This document shows positions 22,401-33,440 of a stretch of 64,000 nucleotides of DNA, one piece after another (the stretch's first letter is position 1; each line of letters opens with the position of its first letter). The stretch is from contig OX596339.1 of the NCBI GenBank assembly GCA_951394405.1, positions 434,001-498,000 of the forward strand. Reading direction: 5' to 3'. A program made the translations under genes and the position numbers. The notes beneath the pieces are model-generated. The model saw only the letters and a program-made list of their open reading frames with translations, was not told where the DNA came from and did not search any database. This stretch comes from Coprinellus micaceus (taxonomy: Eukaryota; Basidiomycota; Agaricomycetes; Agaricales; Psathyrellaceae).

Positions 22401-24310
22401 GTCCCATGCCCAGACACCGTCACTTTGTCCAGCCCTAATAAGAAAATATAGTTAGATTGCGTGCAGCACTGCAGCTAGCGAGGAGGACGCACCCAATCTG
22501 ATCAGCAATGCCGTCCAGCATTTCGAGAGGTGGTGCGAGATTCGAGGTGCAAAGAAAGTGAACATTCGAATCCCTGGACACCTCACGTCGGGGAAGTCCT
22601 GCGAGAGTAAACAGCCAGCTGTTGTGTTTATTCCACTTTTTCGACTTGTTCCCGGAGGTGTCGTCACAGTAGCAGTGAAGCGGGACTGCGTAGACCGGCT
22701 TCCCCCCCGACTTCTGACGCCACTGACTCCCATTCTTGTCGCTGAGTTCCGAGGGCCACGGTGAGCAGTCGCCTGTGGTGGGGTCAAACATTTCTACAAG
22801 AGTTTGTGAGCCGTAGGTAAGGGAACAAGGCGAGCTCACACACCATTGATCTGGTAGATGGGTCCAGGAGCCGAGTGGTATAAACCACTGTTATCCACCA
22901 TGTCCGATTTGAGTTCTGGAAACGGCTTGAGGAACTCGGTGAGTGGGACCTCGTACGCTGGTGATGTAAGCGCCTGCCAATTCCATCGGTCCTCTCTCCA
23001 CACGGGCTTAAGCTCCCAACAGAGAGCGTAGTCCATCCCATCCTTCTTCTCGATCCATCTCTTCGGCACACAGTACCTCCCACCAGTCAGAAATGCAGGC
23101 TCGTTAGTGAAATAGACCTTTTTCCTTCCAGCGGGCCCGATTTCGATATAAGGTGTGGTCTGTTCGTGCGGAAGCTCCCAGAGCCAGCGCTTGGCTTGTC
23201 TTGCCTCCGATAGCCATTTGCCAGAATCTTGAGGGTACACCTCTAGTTTATTTCGGATGCGGGGATTAGCAAACTCCTGTTAAAAGGGTGAGAAGGGTGG
23301 CATTATGGCGGAGAGACCAGGCTTGCCTGCGCAATGATCTGGTTAAGGCTGTTGACCGAGTAGGGGTGACCGAAGGCGCCTTTGTAGAGTATGGAATCGA
23401 TACCGTAGAGCTTCTGGATGTCGGAGCACCAGTCCTGCACGCTGTCGACTGAAGGGATGTCCTGAACCTCATTGACCTCCAAAAGCCAGCGAAACATTTC
23501 GAGCTGAGGACGAGCGAATGCGGAACGAGGGAGATGCATGAGAACGTCGAGAGAGCAGGTCTAATCCAAAAGATTAGCCTCCCAGGGTATCTCGCCAGGA
23601 CGAAGAGGACGTACAATCCGGTCGGGCCATGGATACCACCGAGTATCCAACCCAAATAAATCCGTAACGTTTCGGCGCTGGCGATAGCGACCCTGTTCAG
23701 CTATACGGAGAGCTTATCTCAGTCATCACGATCCAGCTGCCCAAATCGAATACCACGTACCTGCTTCCAAGTTCACGTCGACCCGATCCTGCTCCTCCTG
23801 GGCGCCTCCCCATATATCCTCCGGCAACCAAACTTCTTGTTCTAACGCCTGCGCCGTTTCTCGGATGCGGTCTCGCTCTTCTTCGTCAAGGCTTGGTGCT
23901 GGATCGAAGGCGCCCAGCCACGATTCGAGATTGGGAATGGGTGGTGATGGCAATGGTGCTGGGTCGGTTTCTCCAAGGTGACTGAAGCTGTGCACAAGCG
24001 CCGCTGTTGCACTCCCGATGAGGTCTCGGGCGGTTTGATCATGAGCGAACGTCAGAGGGGGTGTCTTGCGTGTTGGTGTGTCCCAGGAGCTCATGATGAG
24101 ATTGTTCTTGTGGTATTGGTAGTCTTCATGGCGCCTTCGGTGGCGGGCGAGTTCCGTGGTCTTGCACGCGAGACAAGTGTAGAGGTCTTCAGTTCCCTTG
24201 CGACCGGCATATTTCCAGACTGGTGTACAGGTTCAGACGCGAGAGAATGGAGAGCGCTCGAAGTTGAGCTCACCGTTGCCGATGGGAGGAGGAGAGTCAC
24301 CGCGGTCCAT
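19420..24310 (-). CDS. Plavaka-like transposon protein (amplified Agaricomycete family)
   Basis: Spliced minus-strand gene. ATG at 24310 (MDRGDSPPPIGN), an intron, then VWKYAGRKGTEDLYTCLACK and ELARHRRRHEDYQYHKNN, a short C/H cluster that may bind zinc. Core blocks include YSVNSLNQIIAQ, VYFTNEPAFLTGGRYCVPKR, YAVPLHCYCDDTSGNKSKKW, NKHNSWLFTLAGLPRREVS, NVHFLCTSNLAPPLEMLDGI, MFFPVVLDLLGDNPMQSEMA and HIGMRGRKYCRTCHAVG. I recognise these blocks from a protein amplified in mushroom genomes and linked to Plavaka/CACTA-like DNA transposons; that assignment is from memory. An acidic loop and a long C-terminal Pro/His/Gln-rich tail (to 19420) follow. The intron after NQIIAQ seems to use a GC donor. No frame break was found, but not every exon join was verified. 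Confidence 0.6.
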
Positions 24311-24778
24311 GACGTTAACGTAGTATCTCAATCAACGAAGCGAAAAGGTCACGCGTTTGATGATAGAAGCCGCTCAGACTCCGTTAAGGTCAGCGATGGT
24401 AGCTGGGATGGTGGTTCAGGATGTACCAAGTTTACATTTGAGACAGAGCTACTACGGTACTATGTTTCAGAGGCTCGGAGTAGGCGCGATCATCTTTGTG
24501 CCCAGGGGCCCACACGGACCCACTGCGTGGCTACGTGCGGGGCCCCTCAGGAGGTCCGGATCAAATGGCCCCGACGGTTTTCCGAACCTCTGGCAGTGTA
24601 GACTCCAGAAGCCTTTCATGACTTAAACGGGTGTCCTCTAAAGAACCAATCTCGGTTGGACTGGTTCAATACGGTGGCTTTCCGCCCACCGCTGTCTATA
24701 CACTTCCGACCCATCGTCTCACTCGTCCCCCCAAGCCTTTCCAAGCCAGCTTGTTCACCCAACTGGGAATTCCCCTGA

Positions 24779-24936
24779 CCTATTGCGTCGCCCTTTGGAC
24801 GCTTTCCTGCCCTATTGCGTCGCCCTTTGGACGCTTTCCCCGTCCTATTGCATCGCCCTTTGGATGCTTTCCCTGTCCTGTCGTGTCAATGCTTCTCCGA
24901 CCTATTGCGTCGCCCTTTGGACGCTGTTCCCCGTCT
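24779..24936 (+). repeat. Minisatellite, about 33-bp unit, four clear copies and one decayed
   Basis: Units start at about 24779, 24811, 24844 and 24901 and share cctattgcgtcgccctttgg followed by acgcttt. One decayed unit lies between the third and the last (cctgtcgtgtcaatgcttct). Each unit holds a small inverted pair (gcgtc..gacgc). It lies just beyond the 5' end of the Plavaka-like gene. Confidence 0.85.
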
Positions 24937-25283
24937 TTGAAAGTCCAGTTATAGCCTCACGACCCTCAAGTCCCCTGATAGTTACCCTGAGCTCATCGTC
25001 GGCGGCGGCGTCGACAGGTGTCTCAGATGAGATCCGGCGTCCTCTTGTTTCATTTCACCAGAAGACAATAGCAAATCGAACTCAGGCCTTAGAAATGACA
25101 TCATCGTGACGACGATCCGTTTTCCATGATCTCTACATTCAGCCCACGTTGCAAGGGAGAGGCTGAAAGGTGACTGATTCTGTCGTCGACCCAGCAATCC
25201 TGACCAGCGTTCCGTGGTCTCACTCGAAAGGGTGAGGAAGAGCACGGAAACCGGCCGTTCCTTTATAGGGACCTAGTGCCGTA

Positions 25284-25313
25284 TACACCACCACCACCAC
25301 CACCACCACCACC
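25284..25313 (+). repeat. (CAC)n microsatellite
   Basis: About nine uninterrupted CAC/ACC triplets in non-coding DNA upstream of B2. A short ATG-led frame through it (Pro run) is not considered coding. Confidence 0.9.
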
Positions 25314-25756
25314 TTCGAAATTCTCTATTTGCCACGACCCGCTGTACCCTAACACCCCTCTTGCTTCCTCCCGCACTCGGCTTGGCTTCATGAACCGGAG
25401 GAATCATCAATATAACACACCACTACGTCGCCTCGATGACAAGCCGGGATCAAAACTTAATCTAATCTGTAAGGGGGTCAGGCGCTTAATTTTGGTCGCA
25501 CACACCCTTTCTTCACCCCAGGAGTTGACGCTCCTTTTACATAACCCCTTCTGATGTCACTTTCCCTCCGCCATTCCAACCCTTGAACGCATGGTCGGCC
25601 TTCCTCCGCGTTCTAGAAGACCCTCAACTTCTTCAAATCATCCCTGGTGTCTCATCGTTTGCATAAGAGTACGATCGTGCACGAGGTTCCAACTGATCAC
25701 CGCTCGACCTCCCTCACCGTAGCCCTGCGTATCCTTGTTCCTCGACCTCTTACTCG

Positions 25757-26834
25757 ATGCTCCTGCGGTTTCTCACCCGATTACTCCGTCGCGGCGCGAA
25801 GACCTCCGATTCCAACCCGTCGGTTCAACCCACACCCCTGCCTCTGAAAGCCTGGCTCCTTGCTGACATTCCCGAGTTTGGTTCCCACTCTCCCGTCACT
25901 GTGACACGCGAGGAGATGAACCTACTCGATACGCTTACCGCTGTTGTCCCCCAGCTTGCCGACGCTAAGCGGAATGCCGAGGGGAGCATCAGCGTGCCCC
26001 TGCCTCAAGGATTGGACGTGGACACCCTGACACGGCAGCTCAAGCACGCCCATGCATTCGAATGGAAGCGAGAAGGGGAGACGGTTGAAAAGGACGAGTT
26101 CCACGCCCATAACCTGCACTTCAAGCCTACCCTGTCTGGCGCTTGGAAAACGGTCGGTGCTACCGCCTCGCTGTATGCGCCCTCCAAGCTAAAGTGAAGG
26201 ACCATTTCACAGAAGTCCCAAGTCCTCCAGAGCCGCATAACCCGCAGTCGCCCCAAAACCACGAAAAGGGTAAACGTCCCTGGCCCTTCATTCAATAGTT
26301 CTTTACCTAATTGGTTTCTTCCTGCAGGTGTCCAAATGGTTGGAATCCTTTGTTTCGGGAGCCTCGGGAGATAAGACTGGCCTTTGGCCCCGTGTTAGCC
26401 CTTCTGTGGACTTGGAGGCGATATGGGAGCAGCTAGCCTTCATCATCGATGCCGCTTTAGTTGGCCGCGACGCGAGTCTTCCAAACAGCCCCGTCTCGCT
26501 GGACAAGGTCGAACCCGCACACGTGCATCTAGTGTTTTCCGTGCTCGGCGTCTTCGAGGGCGAAGACTCGAAGGGACCATGCTTGAAAGTGTGTAAAACC
26601 ATGGACGTCAGGTGGAGGCGAGGCTCATGTTCCACTAGATCTATTCTGTCAGGGTCACCGGTTGGGCTGAGTATGACCCGCAATTGGGGCGTCTTCGTAG
26701 CTGTGTGAAGGGAGGTAAATAAAAAAAAAAAACTCTTCTGTGCTTTGCCAATACAATCGCGCTAATCAAACACATCCTTTTCCGTAGTTCTGAGGTCTGT
26801 ACGGTATCTCGACCCATCTTCACCAGAAGCTTAG
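25757..26834 (+). CDS. B-family protein, copy B2 (unknown function)
   Basis: Unknown function. ATG at 25757 (MLLRFLTRLLRRGAKTSDSN). The first exon carries LADIPEFGSHSPVTVTREEM, NLLDTLTAVVPQLADA, ISVPLPQGLDVDTLTRQLKH, AHAFEWKREGETVEKDEFHA and LSGAWKT. After a short exon come VSKWLESFVSGASGDKTGLW, IWEQLAFIIDAALVGRDAS, a VYSVRVTGWAEYDPQLGRLR exon, and the final VLRSVRYLDPSSPEA ending in TAG at 26832-26834. It is a close paralogue of B1 with every intron position kept. A run of A follows the last donor. It lies 0.94 kb before A3, as B1 lies before A2. Confidence 0.7.
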
Positions 26835-27774
26835 CGGAAGATTCTTGGACTGCCTCACCGAAGCCTCAGCGTTTCATCATGCACACCTATGATAGCCGTT
26901 CCTCAGATAAAGCTATGAACTTGTCTCGTTCCTGTTCATGCACTCTATGTCATTGATCGCTGATAGTAGCTGGATCCTTGATTATGATATGGGTTCTGTT
27001 TCTGAGGATGCGTCCATATGTCGACATTTGCGGTCGCTTGAAGGATCGACGGGAAATTAAGCACAGTGATATCACATAGCATAACACCTTGTGTATCACC
27101 TACACGGATCTGCCTCGCATCGTGCCCTCCTCGCTCTCACAGCATGTCTGATCGATGACTCCCTGTAACCCCCCTCCGTCCACTCCGTCCACTCCGTCCC
27201 TCTCGTTGGCTCTGTCGCGCCTTTGACATTCGACAGCTTCCTAATTATTACTCTTGATGCACGACCGGTGCGACAGGGCCGAGGACCTACCCATCCGGCG
27301 ACTTGGTTCCTCTCAATCTATGTCAAATTTGGGCCCCGCTTGAGTCGTGCTTTTCATAGAACAATTCGACCAAACCCTGGCTCCCGGAATCCCATGCTTT
27401 GATTGAATTGGGTCAACACCCCTGCTTACGAGGCCTCCTGAACTCTGGAACCATATCAAATACACGAGGCACGTACATTTGCCCTTCTTGACGTCGTGCA
27501 TGGCGCTGCTTTGTCTGTTCTAGTCCCTATCACATTAGGCGCCCGTAGATGCGTGTCGTTTATGAGCCCCACACTCACGGGTTCCCACTGCACGCTGCCA
27601 CATGAACCCTCATTTCAGAGATTCAGGGGTCCCTGTGAAGTTAAGGAAGGGTTGAAGAACCCCGTCCCTTGGCCAGCCCGACCTGCAGCAGGGCCTTAAA
27701 CCTCCAAGATTGAAAAGACACACTCGATTATGTCCGGAGCCAGCGCCCATACTGAGAGCCCCCCGACCGCTGAA
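26835..27774. other. B2-A3 intergenic spacer
   Basis: No supported gene. Around 27175-27205 a 9-bp unit (ccactccgt) is repeated about three times. Near 27530-27550 lies the A3 copy of the TTAGGCGCCCGTAG motif. Confidence 0.5.
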
Positions 27775-28970
27775 ATGTCACTGTTTGGGAACAAGAAGTG
27801 CGCAGACGCCAGCAACAAGTCCGGCGCCTCCCCTCGACACCACTGTGTCCTCTCAGGCGTCACGGGGCGGGCCGTCGTGGTATGTCACCGTTCGGGAGTG
27901 GGAAAACGAACCGAGGAATTAAGCCTGACCCTCCCTACAGATCGACTACTCTACGAAGGGGAAGCAGGATGTCACTCAGGGGGTGTTCTACACAGGACTC
28001 CCCCAGGCTTTCAAGAACGTCCATCTCTACAGGGACTTCCACACCATGGATCAGAAGCTGCTCGAGGCTCTCGGCGCCACTTTCAAGCAGTTTTCTACGG
28101 GTAGCACGAGCGAGAGGCTATTCCAGGATATGAGCTGGGATGCCCTCACAAGTGCCTTCGCCACAAGCCTATACTTCCGTCAGCAGGGTGGCACTTCGGC
28201 GAAAAAGGATCCACCCTTCACCGCCTATGATGTCCAGCTGCACCGCGGCTTTAGAAACTTTCTGCAGAAGGTGAACGTTCGAATGAGTGGCATTGTATTC
28301 CAACTCCTAATGCGTTTAACAGAAGGAGAAAATTGTCGAGAAGCATATGGCGGCTTCAAAGGGCAAAGTCATCCAGGATGTAAGCATTTCTCAACTTTAA
28401 GTTCTCTGAGGTGACGTTCAATAATCGATGGCCCCCAATAGGCCAAGACCTGGTTTGGGTCGTTCGTCGATGACCCCGAAGTCAGCGACAGTATCCAGTT
28501 AAGCTTCCCCGAAATCGCTGAGAGCATCGCAAACTTCCAAAAGCCTGTCGACGGACCAGACGGAAGGCCCATCACCCGCGACCAAAACGACCAACACGAG
28601 GAGGTCTGGCTCGACATCGGTGTATTGCGCTTCCCAGATTTTGAAAAGCCGTTCATTAAGGTAAACATCTGACCTCCCGACCGAGTCACAGACGTTTGAT
28701 CTGCCATACTTCAGGTCTACAGGCTCAAGCTCATCGCTTGGACTGAGTACAACGTGGAGGCGATGCGCATTCGAAGCGGTATCAGGGGAGGTAAGCTCAC
28801 CCCATTCAGTCACCAGCCCAGACGACTCGGTGTTAATGCCCCGGACTATAGAATTCAACTCCTGCAAATACGTCCCTCGCTCAGAGTTCCTGGAGACTTT
28901 CCAGCCACAGCTTCTGGAGGATGCTCGAAACCTCGCCATGGGACTGCTCGCTGGCTCCTCCCAATCCTAA
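27775..28970 (+). CDS. A-family protein, copy A3 (unknown function)
   Basis: Unknown function. ATG at 27775 (MSLFGNKKCADASNKSGASP), an intron, then IDYSTKGKQDVTQGVFYTGL, NVHLYRDFHTMDQKLLEALG, QDMSWDALTSAFATSLYFRQ and FTAYDVQLHRGFRNFLQK. Further exons give KIVEKHMAASKGKVIQD, AKTWFGSFVDDPEVSDSIQL, VWLDIGVLRFPDFEKPFIK, VYRLKLIAWTEYNVEAMRIR and EFNSCKYVPRSEFLETFQ to MGLLAGSSQS with TAA at 28968-28970. It is the closest paralogue of A2; coding, intron and flanking DNA all align. That makes it the best reference for the family's gene structure. It is followed by C3 and then the convergent CC2 gene. Confidence 0.75.
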
Positions 28971-29461
28971 TCATATGATACTTTGGGAACGTCAGTTTAC
29001 CATCTCGTTAGACACGAATTGTCCTTGGAATCGATACAATCATATGTATATGCCCCCCCACCCACACATGCCTTCTTCCCTCCCGTCGTAGTCTATCATC
29101 TGGCTTCCCCCATCATGGACGCTCTGGGACTTCTTTCGTATCTCTAAATGCCTGTATTGGCGCGTTCGTGCGATCTGTGATTGTCACGGACCCCGTTCCT
29201 GTAATTTAGACCCTTTGTCACTCGCTCCATAATTCTGTTGCAAGCATACTGTTCACACCTTCGAACCATTTCTATAAACCCAGAGATAACAACGCGATCG
29301 GTTCTGACCTGCCAAATCGGTCGGTCTTTGCACTGCGTACAGCCCTGCCAGATCCACCTGGGGAATCGCAAAGCTGATATAGAGGCATTGGCGAGCATCA
29401 CGCCTCCCCATACATTCATTTCGCGCCCTCTGGACCTGCCTACAGTCAACGGAGACCTTCA

Positions 29462-30463
29462 ATGGCGGAAGTAACTCAGGAAAGTACCAGCACTAAAGTC
29501 ACTGATACAGTGAGTAGAGCGTTTCATTTTTGGACTACAATTGTGCGAGAAGATAAACAACGAGATAATTGGTACAGGCACTAAATCTAGACCCGGTAAA
29601 GCATCCCACCTCGTTCTGAGAGAGGGCGAACATTTGACGACACGCGCAGCTCAGTTTAGCTGGGGGTCTGGAGTACGAGACTATACGATACTCCGCTGTC
29701 CGCCCTCCCCATGGATATCTCAAACCAAGCGCAACGTCGCCCAGTCGCATCGCCGCGCTGTATGGTCTCTTGAATGGCAGGGCGGTGTCGAATCCAGACA
29801 GCCTCCTCCAAGAGATGATGCAGAATGTCCTCATCAGGCCGACCTTCGACGTCGAACGCGAGACGCACAGGTACCTGCAGCTCTCAGACCTATTGAAAGT
29901 AAGCAAGACGACCTACTGGGGGTCGAGTTTGACTGCTGATTGGGTGGCCTTTCAGGAGGGTAGGATGACCGCACCATGGGGCGAGTTCGACGTAACCTCT
30001 GACCTCCCCATCACTACCGGGGTCCTGGAATCACTCCAAGGACGGCTGGAGGACCCACAGCAGACACCACCTTCCACCAATCCCTTCTCGGCAACGAGTG
30101 ATCTAGTCTCCCCACGCACCATCACACTCATGGACATTGCAATCGCCCACTTGAAGGACAGCGAAGAGTCCTTCACCACGGTCAGCCCTGTGTTTCTATC
30201 CAACCGATCGGTACTCACCTCGTGCAGTTCTACCGCCTAAAGCTGATAGTAGCCATTACGGGAAAGACTGTGCCCATTCTGCGTCTCAACAAGCTCCGCC
30301 CACCCAGAAACAACGTGGAGCTCAGTGCAGGTGAGTAGCTCTCCGGGACGCAACCATCTGCATTGGCTCATACGAAGCAGTATGGGAGAAAAGAACCTTC
30401 CGCTTCCGCGAATTCCTGAAACAAGTCGAAATGGAATTGAATCGAAGGGATGGGACGAACTGA
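29462..30463 (+). CDS. C-family protein, copy C3 (unknown function)
   Basis: Unknown function. ATG at 29462 (MAEVTQESTSTKVTDT), an intron, one or more poorly resolved exons, then LEYETIRYSAVRPPHGYLKP, IAALYGLLNGRAVSNPDSLL and QEMMQNVLIRPTFDVERETH to LSDLLK. After a 57-nt intron come LESLQGRLEDPQQTPPSTNP, LMDIAIAHLKDSEESFTT, the exon FYRLKLIVAITGKTVPILRL, and the last exon AVWEKRTFRFREFLKQVEME with TGA at 30461-30463. The box QNVLIRPTFDVER is the family hallmark (compare QNEFVRPRFDADR in C4 and QNDLVRPTFEVER in C5). It is the least damaged C gene in the duplicated block. It converges on CC2 with 144 bp between the two stops. Confidence 0.65.
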
Positions 30464-30607
30464 GCCAAACACGGCAAGTATGGATGAACTGAGTGAGGGA
30501 GTAACGAGGGGCAACACGGACGATCGTCTATTTGGCTCGCATAATTACTCGTAAATAGGTGGACATGGGTGACTGAATCCAATACATACGGCGTCGGGTT
30601 AACCTCA

Positions 30608-32360
30608 TTAGTCGTCAATCAACAAATGAACGTCTCGAACGATGTTGTCGCGAGCCTCCTTCGCGACCTGATATATAAAAGATTCTCTGGGGTGATACAC
30701 ACAACTAGTTTGGTGTTCTATTCGCATGTCAGCGTCGACTGGGTGAAGAGAATAGACCATGGACATACCTGTGAGGATGAAGTGCCTGGCTTTCTGTTGC
30801 CCTATACCAAACCTCCCCTGGCGGGGGGTTGTGCAGAGCTTCACGGTCGTTCGTGAAATCTATATAGATATGCAAGGTCAGATACCAATACAACGCGGAT
30901 CGAGCGATCACAGATTGGCTTACCCGAAAGCTCCGCCTAACGTTGACGGGGAACCAGAGCACCAGGACGTCTATGAAGGCCTTCGTGTCGTACGCAGAAT
31001 TCGGAAGGTCTTGTGACCCGCCCTTCCTCTTGATCTTGGCGAGAGTCTGGTTTGCCCGATGGAGGTCGCGCTCGGCTAAAAGGGTGTCGAACCACTGTTG
31101 CGCGGTTCTGTTCACAAAACCGCTAAGGTGCAGGTATAAAGAACGGACACGCACCTCATTGAAGACTGAGAGGTCCGTTGATTTGAGATTTTCTTTGAGC
31201 CAGATAGGGCCGTCTTTGACATGCTGAGTGGGGCCCGAGGATTCAAGGTGGTTGTTGACCGTCAAGAGCTCTCCAATGCTTTCAAAGGTGAAAGGTTTGT
31301 CTGTACGACCTGCATCCACCCTGTTCACTACGCTCCAGATAGCTACTTTCAACGACTCCGGAAATGACTCGATTTGCTCCTTATCGAGGCCGCCATAATG
31401 GGGTGCTAGGGGAACATGAAAGAAGGGGGCCTCGGTACGGTCAGTGAGATCAATCTAACCCGTCGTATCAGCGCCCAGAATTAAAAAAGAGGATAACGTA
31501 AGTCACCGTGGAGAAGTCAAATTGGTGTGAGAGGTCGTCAATCCCAACGGCATATTCTTTGAACGCCCCTCGAAGACGTGGAGTGACTTTAGAGCACAGG
31601 TTAGATCCTATCATGAGGTCTTTCTCGTAGGCGTGGAAACTAGAACGCTCACCGTACTTGCGCCCGCTTAACCGCACCTTTTTCCCCTGGTGAGGGCCGT
31701 CCCCGTTTGCTTCTGAAGAACGACGCTGTTGTAATTCGCCTTCGAGCATTTTCAAGCTTTGAACCAGCTGGGCTACCGTCCTTTCTTGCTCATCCACTAC
31801 TCGCTCCCGTTCTTGAACCTTGAGTTCCCTAGCAGCGAGCTGTATTTCTCGATCCTTTAGCTCCTGGTCTTTCTGAACCATTACCGCGGTCTGGTGCTTG
31901 AATGCTGCTTCTAAGTAGCTTTCCCACCCTGGCGACCTACTTCGCTCCTCGACTCCGGCCGACCCAAAGATATTGAAGATCGCGGGCAATTGCTGCCCCT
32001 GGACGTTGTTTCCTCCGATGATAGTCGCTTTATCAATCGTGAAACCCGCGGCGCCGTTCATGATATTCGCCCTGCGGCCTCATCAGTTAAACTGTGGCCC
32101 GAGCAGCCACTCACTCACCCTGAACCATTCCCGTCGTAGGCAGAGCCCTGCAAGGGGGGCAAGCCCCCACCATCCGGGAAACCAGTGGAGTCAAAGGAGC
32201 CCCCTCTCGACGGGCCAAACTGAGGGTGGGAATCGGTGATTTCCGCGAATGTATCGCTGGTAAGCTTCCTCATAGGATGTGGTGGTGCGTTTCCTGTCTC
32301 GATGGGGAATGGCTCCTCAGTGAGGCCAATAGGCGACTCTACGAAGGTCGGATTGCTCAT
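30608..32360 (-). CDS. CC-family coiled-coil protein, copy CC2, with shared C-terminal cassette
   Basis: Unknown function. The first ATG in frame is at 32360 (MSNPTFVESPIGLTEEPFPI). After a disordered Gly/Ser-rich stretch and an intron comes MNGAAGFTIDKATIIGGNNV, the NLR-like N-terminal string also seen in CC1. A coiled coil follows (LKDREIQLAARELKVQERER and onward). Then LRGAFKEYAVGIDDLSHQFD, IDLTDRTEAPFFHVPLAPHY, ESLKVAIWSVVNRVDAGRTD, FIDVLVLWFPVNVRRSFR, ISRTTVKLCTTPRQGRFGIG and a last exon EHQTSCVYHPRESFIYQVAK with stop at 30608-30610. The tail exon matches CC1 (YHPRDSFIKEM) and the A genes (SCEYVPRSEFLE). No P-loop or repeat domain is present, so it is not a full NLR. Confidence 0.65.
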
Positions 32361-33168
32361 GATGGGCTGCGACGTTACGATCACGGGGGCGGGGGTTTTG
32401 GGCGGGGGTCGGGACTCCGTACTCAGCGCTCTGCCACTCTCTGTTGGTAGCTAACCGCACTAGGTTGCTCCATAGTTAGACGGAGCTTTGGTGCATCGTA
32501 AGAAGAGCTCACATCAGAGGTCGGAACGAGCTTGGCTGCGCTCGATGCCTGGCGAAAGCTGATGCTCGATGGGAGCCGTCGTAGTGCACGCTTGGGAAGG
32601 TACGTTCGTTCATTTATCCATTCGCGTTAGCGCAGTTGACATTCGGAATGCACGAGCAAGCCTTCACCGTGACGGTGTACGTTTATGGAGACCTACAAAC
32701 ACCGGCGCTAGCTGCTGGTAAGACGGGTGACCACATCCTCATGTTATTCGGCCTTCGAAGAACCACCAGGGAGACTGGACATAGACGGCAGCGGCCTGGC
32801 CTGGAGTTAGATCTGTGGTTTTGAGTGAGAGAAAAGTTGCAGCTCACACCAACATCGCCCTTGAAGCTTGAAACTAATCCTTGTTCCGGCAGTCGATAGC
32901 TGGTACAGGTCATCCTCAGTCCAGATGAGCGGGGGTATATAGCCTCGTTCTTGAATATGTTGCGAATATGGAAGAACGTAACCTAGGATCAGGTGTTGGG
33001 GGACGCGGCGGTAATGGCATATCTAGCCTCCTATACAATTACCTTTGGCGTGGCCACCCTTGCGACTCCCTCAAGACGTCTGTCGTGCGACTTCAGATGG
33101 CGATTCGAGAAGTTGGAAGTTCGTGGTTGTTGTGGCTTGTGTGTGCATGCTTTAGTACTGGGGTGCAG
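32361..33168. other. Spacer between CC2 and the MULE element
   Basis: No supported gene. The spacer holds the CC2 promoter side and ends at the 9-bp target duplication of the MULE-like element. Confidence 0.5.
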
Positions 33169-33177
33169 CAAATCAAA

Positions 33178-33275
33178 GAGTATATACCAAAAGAGTGGGA
33201 AAGGGATGGTACGTAGTAGAGTAAAAGAGTCGGATCGCGAGCAAAAGAGTGGGATGGAGCAAAAGAGTAGGATCG
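33178..33275 (+). repeat. Left terminal inverted repeat of MULE-like element
   Basis: Contains four spaced copies of a unit close to AAAAGAGTnGGA(T), near 33189, 33222, 33242 and 33260. It pairs with 49627-49704 on the opposite strand. Confidence 0.75.
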
Positions 33276-33440
33276 AGCGCGCCGGCTGGCGGCGTGGGTC
33301 CTCCCAAAGGGGAAGGCGACGCCGGACCCTGACCAAGGCTGTGATGGGCCGCGTGCTTTCTCTCCAACCAACCGCATTGACCACTGGTCATTGGGTGCGA
33401 CGCGCGCCTATTCAACTATTAGCCATTTTGTATAGGCCCA

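Noticed and set aside
14561..24598. CACTGCC strings in inverted orientation as ends of a CACTA-like element
   Set aside because: Similarity stops after seven or eight bases and the flanking bases do not give a target duplication.
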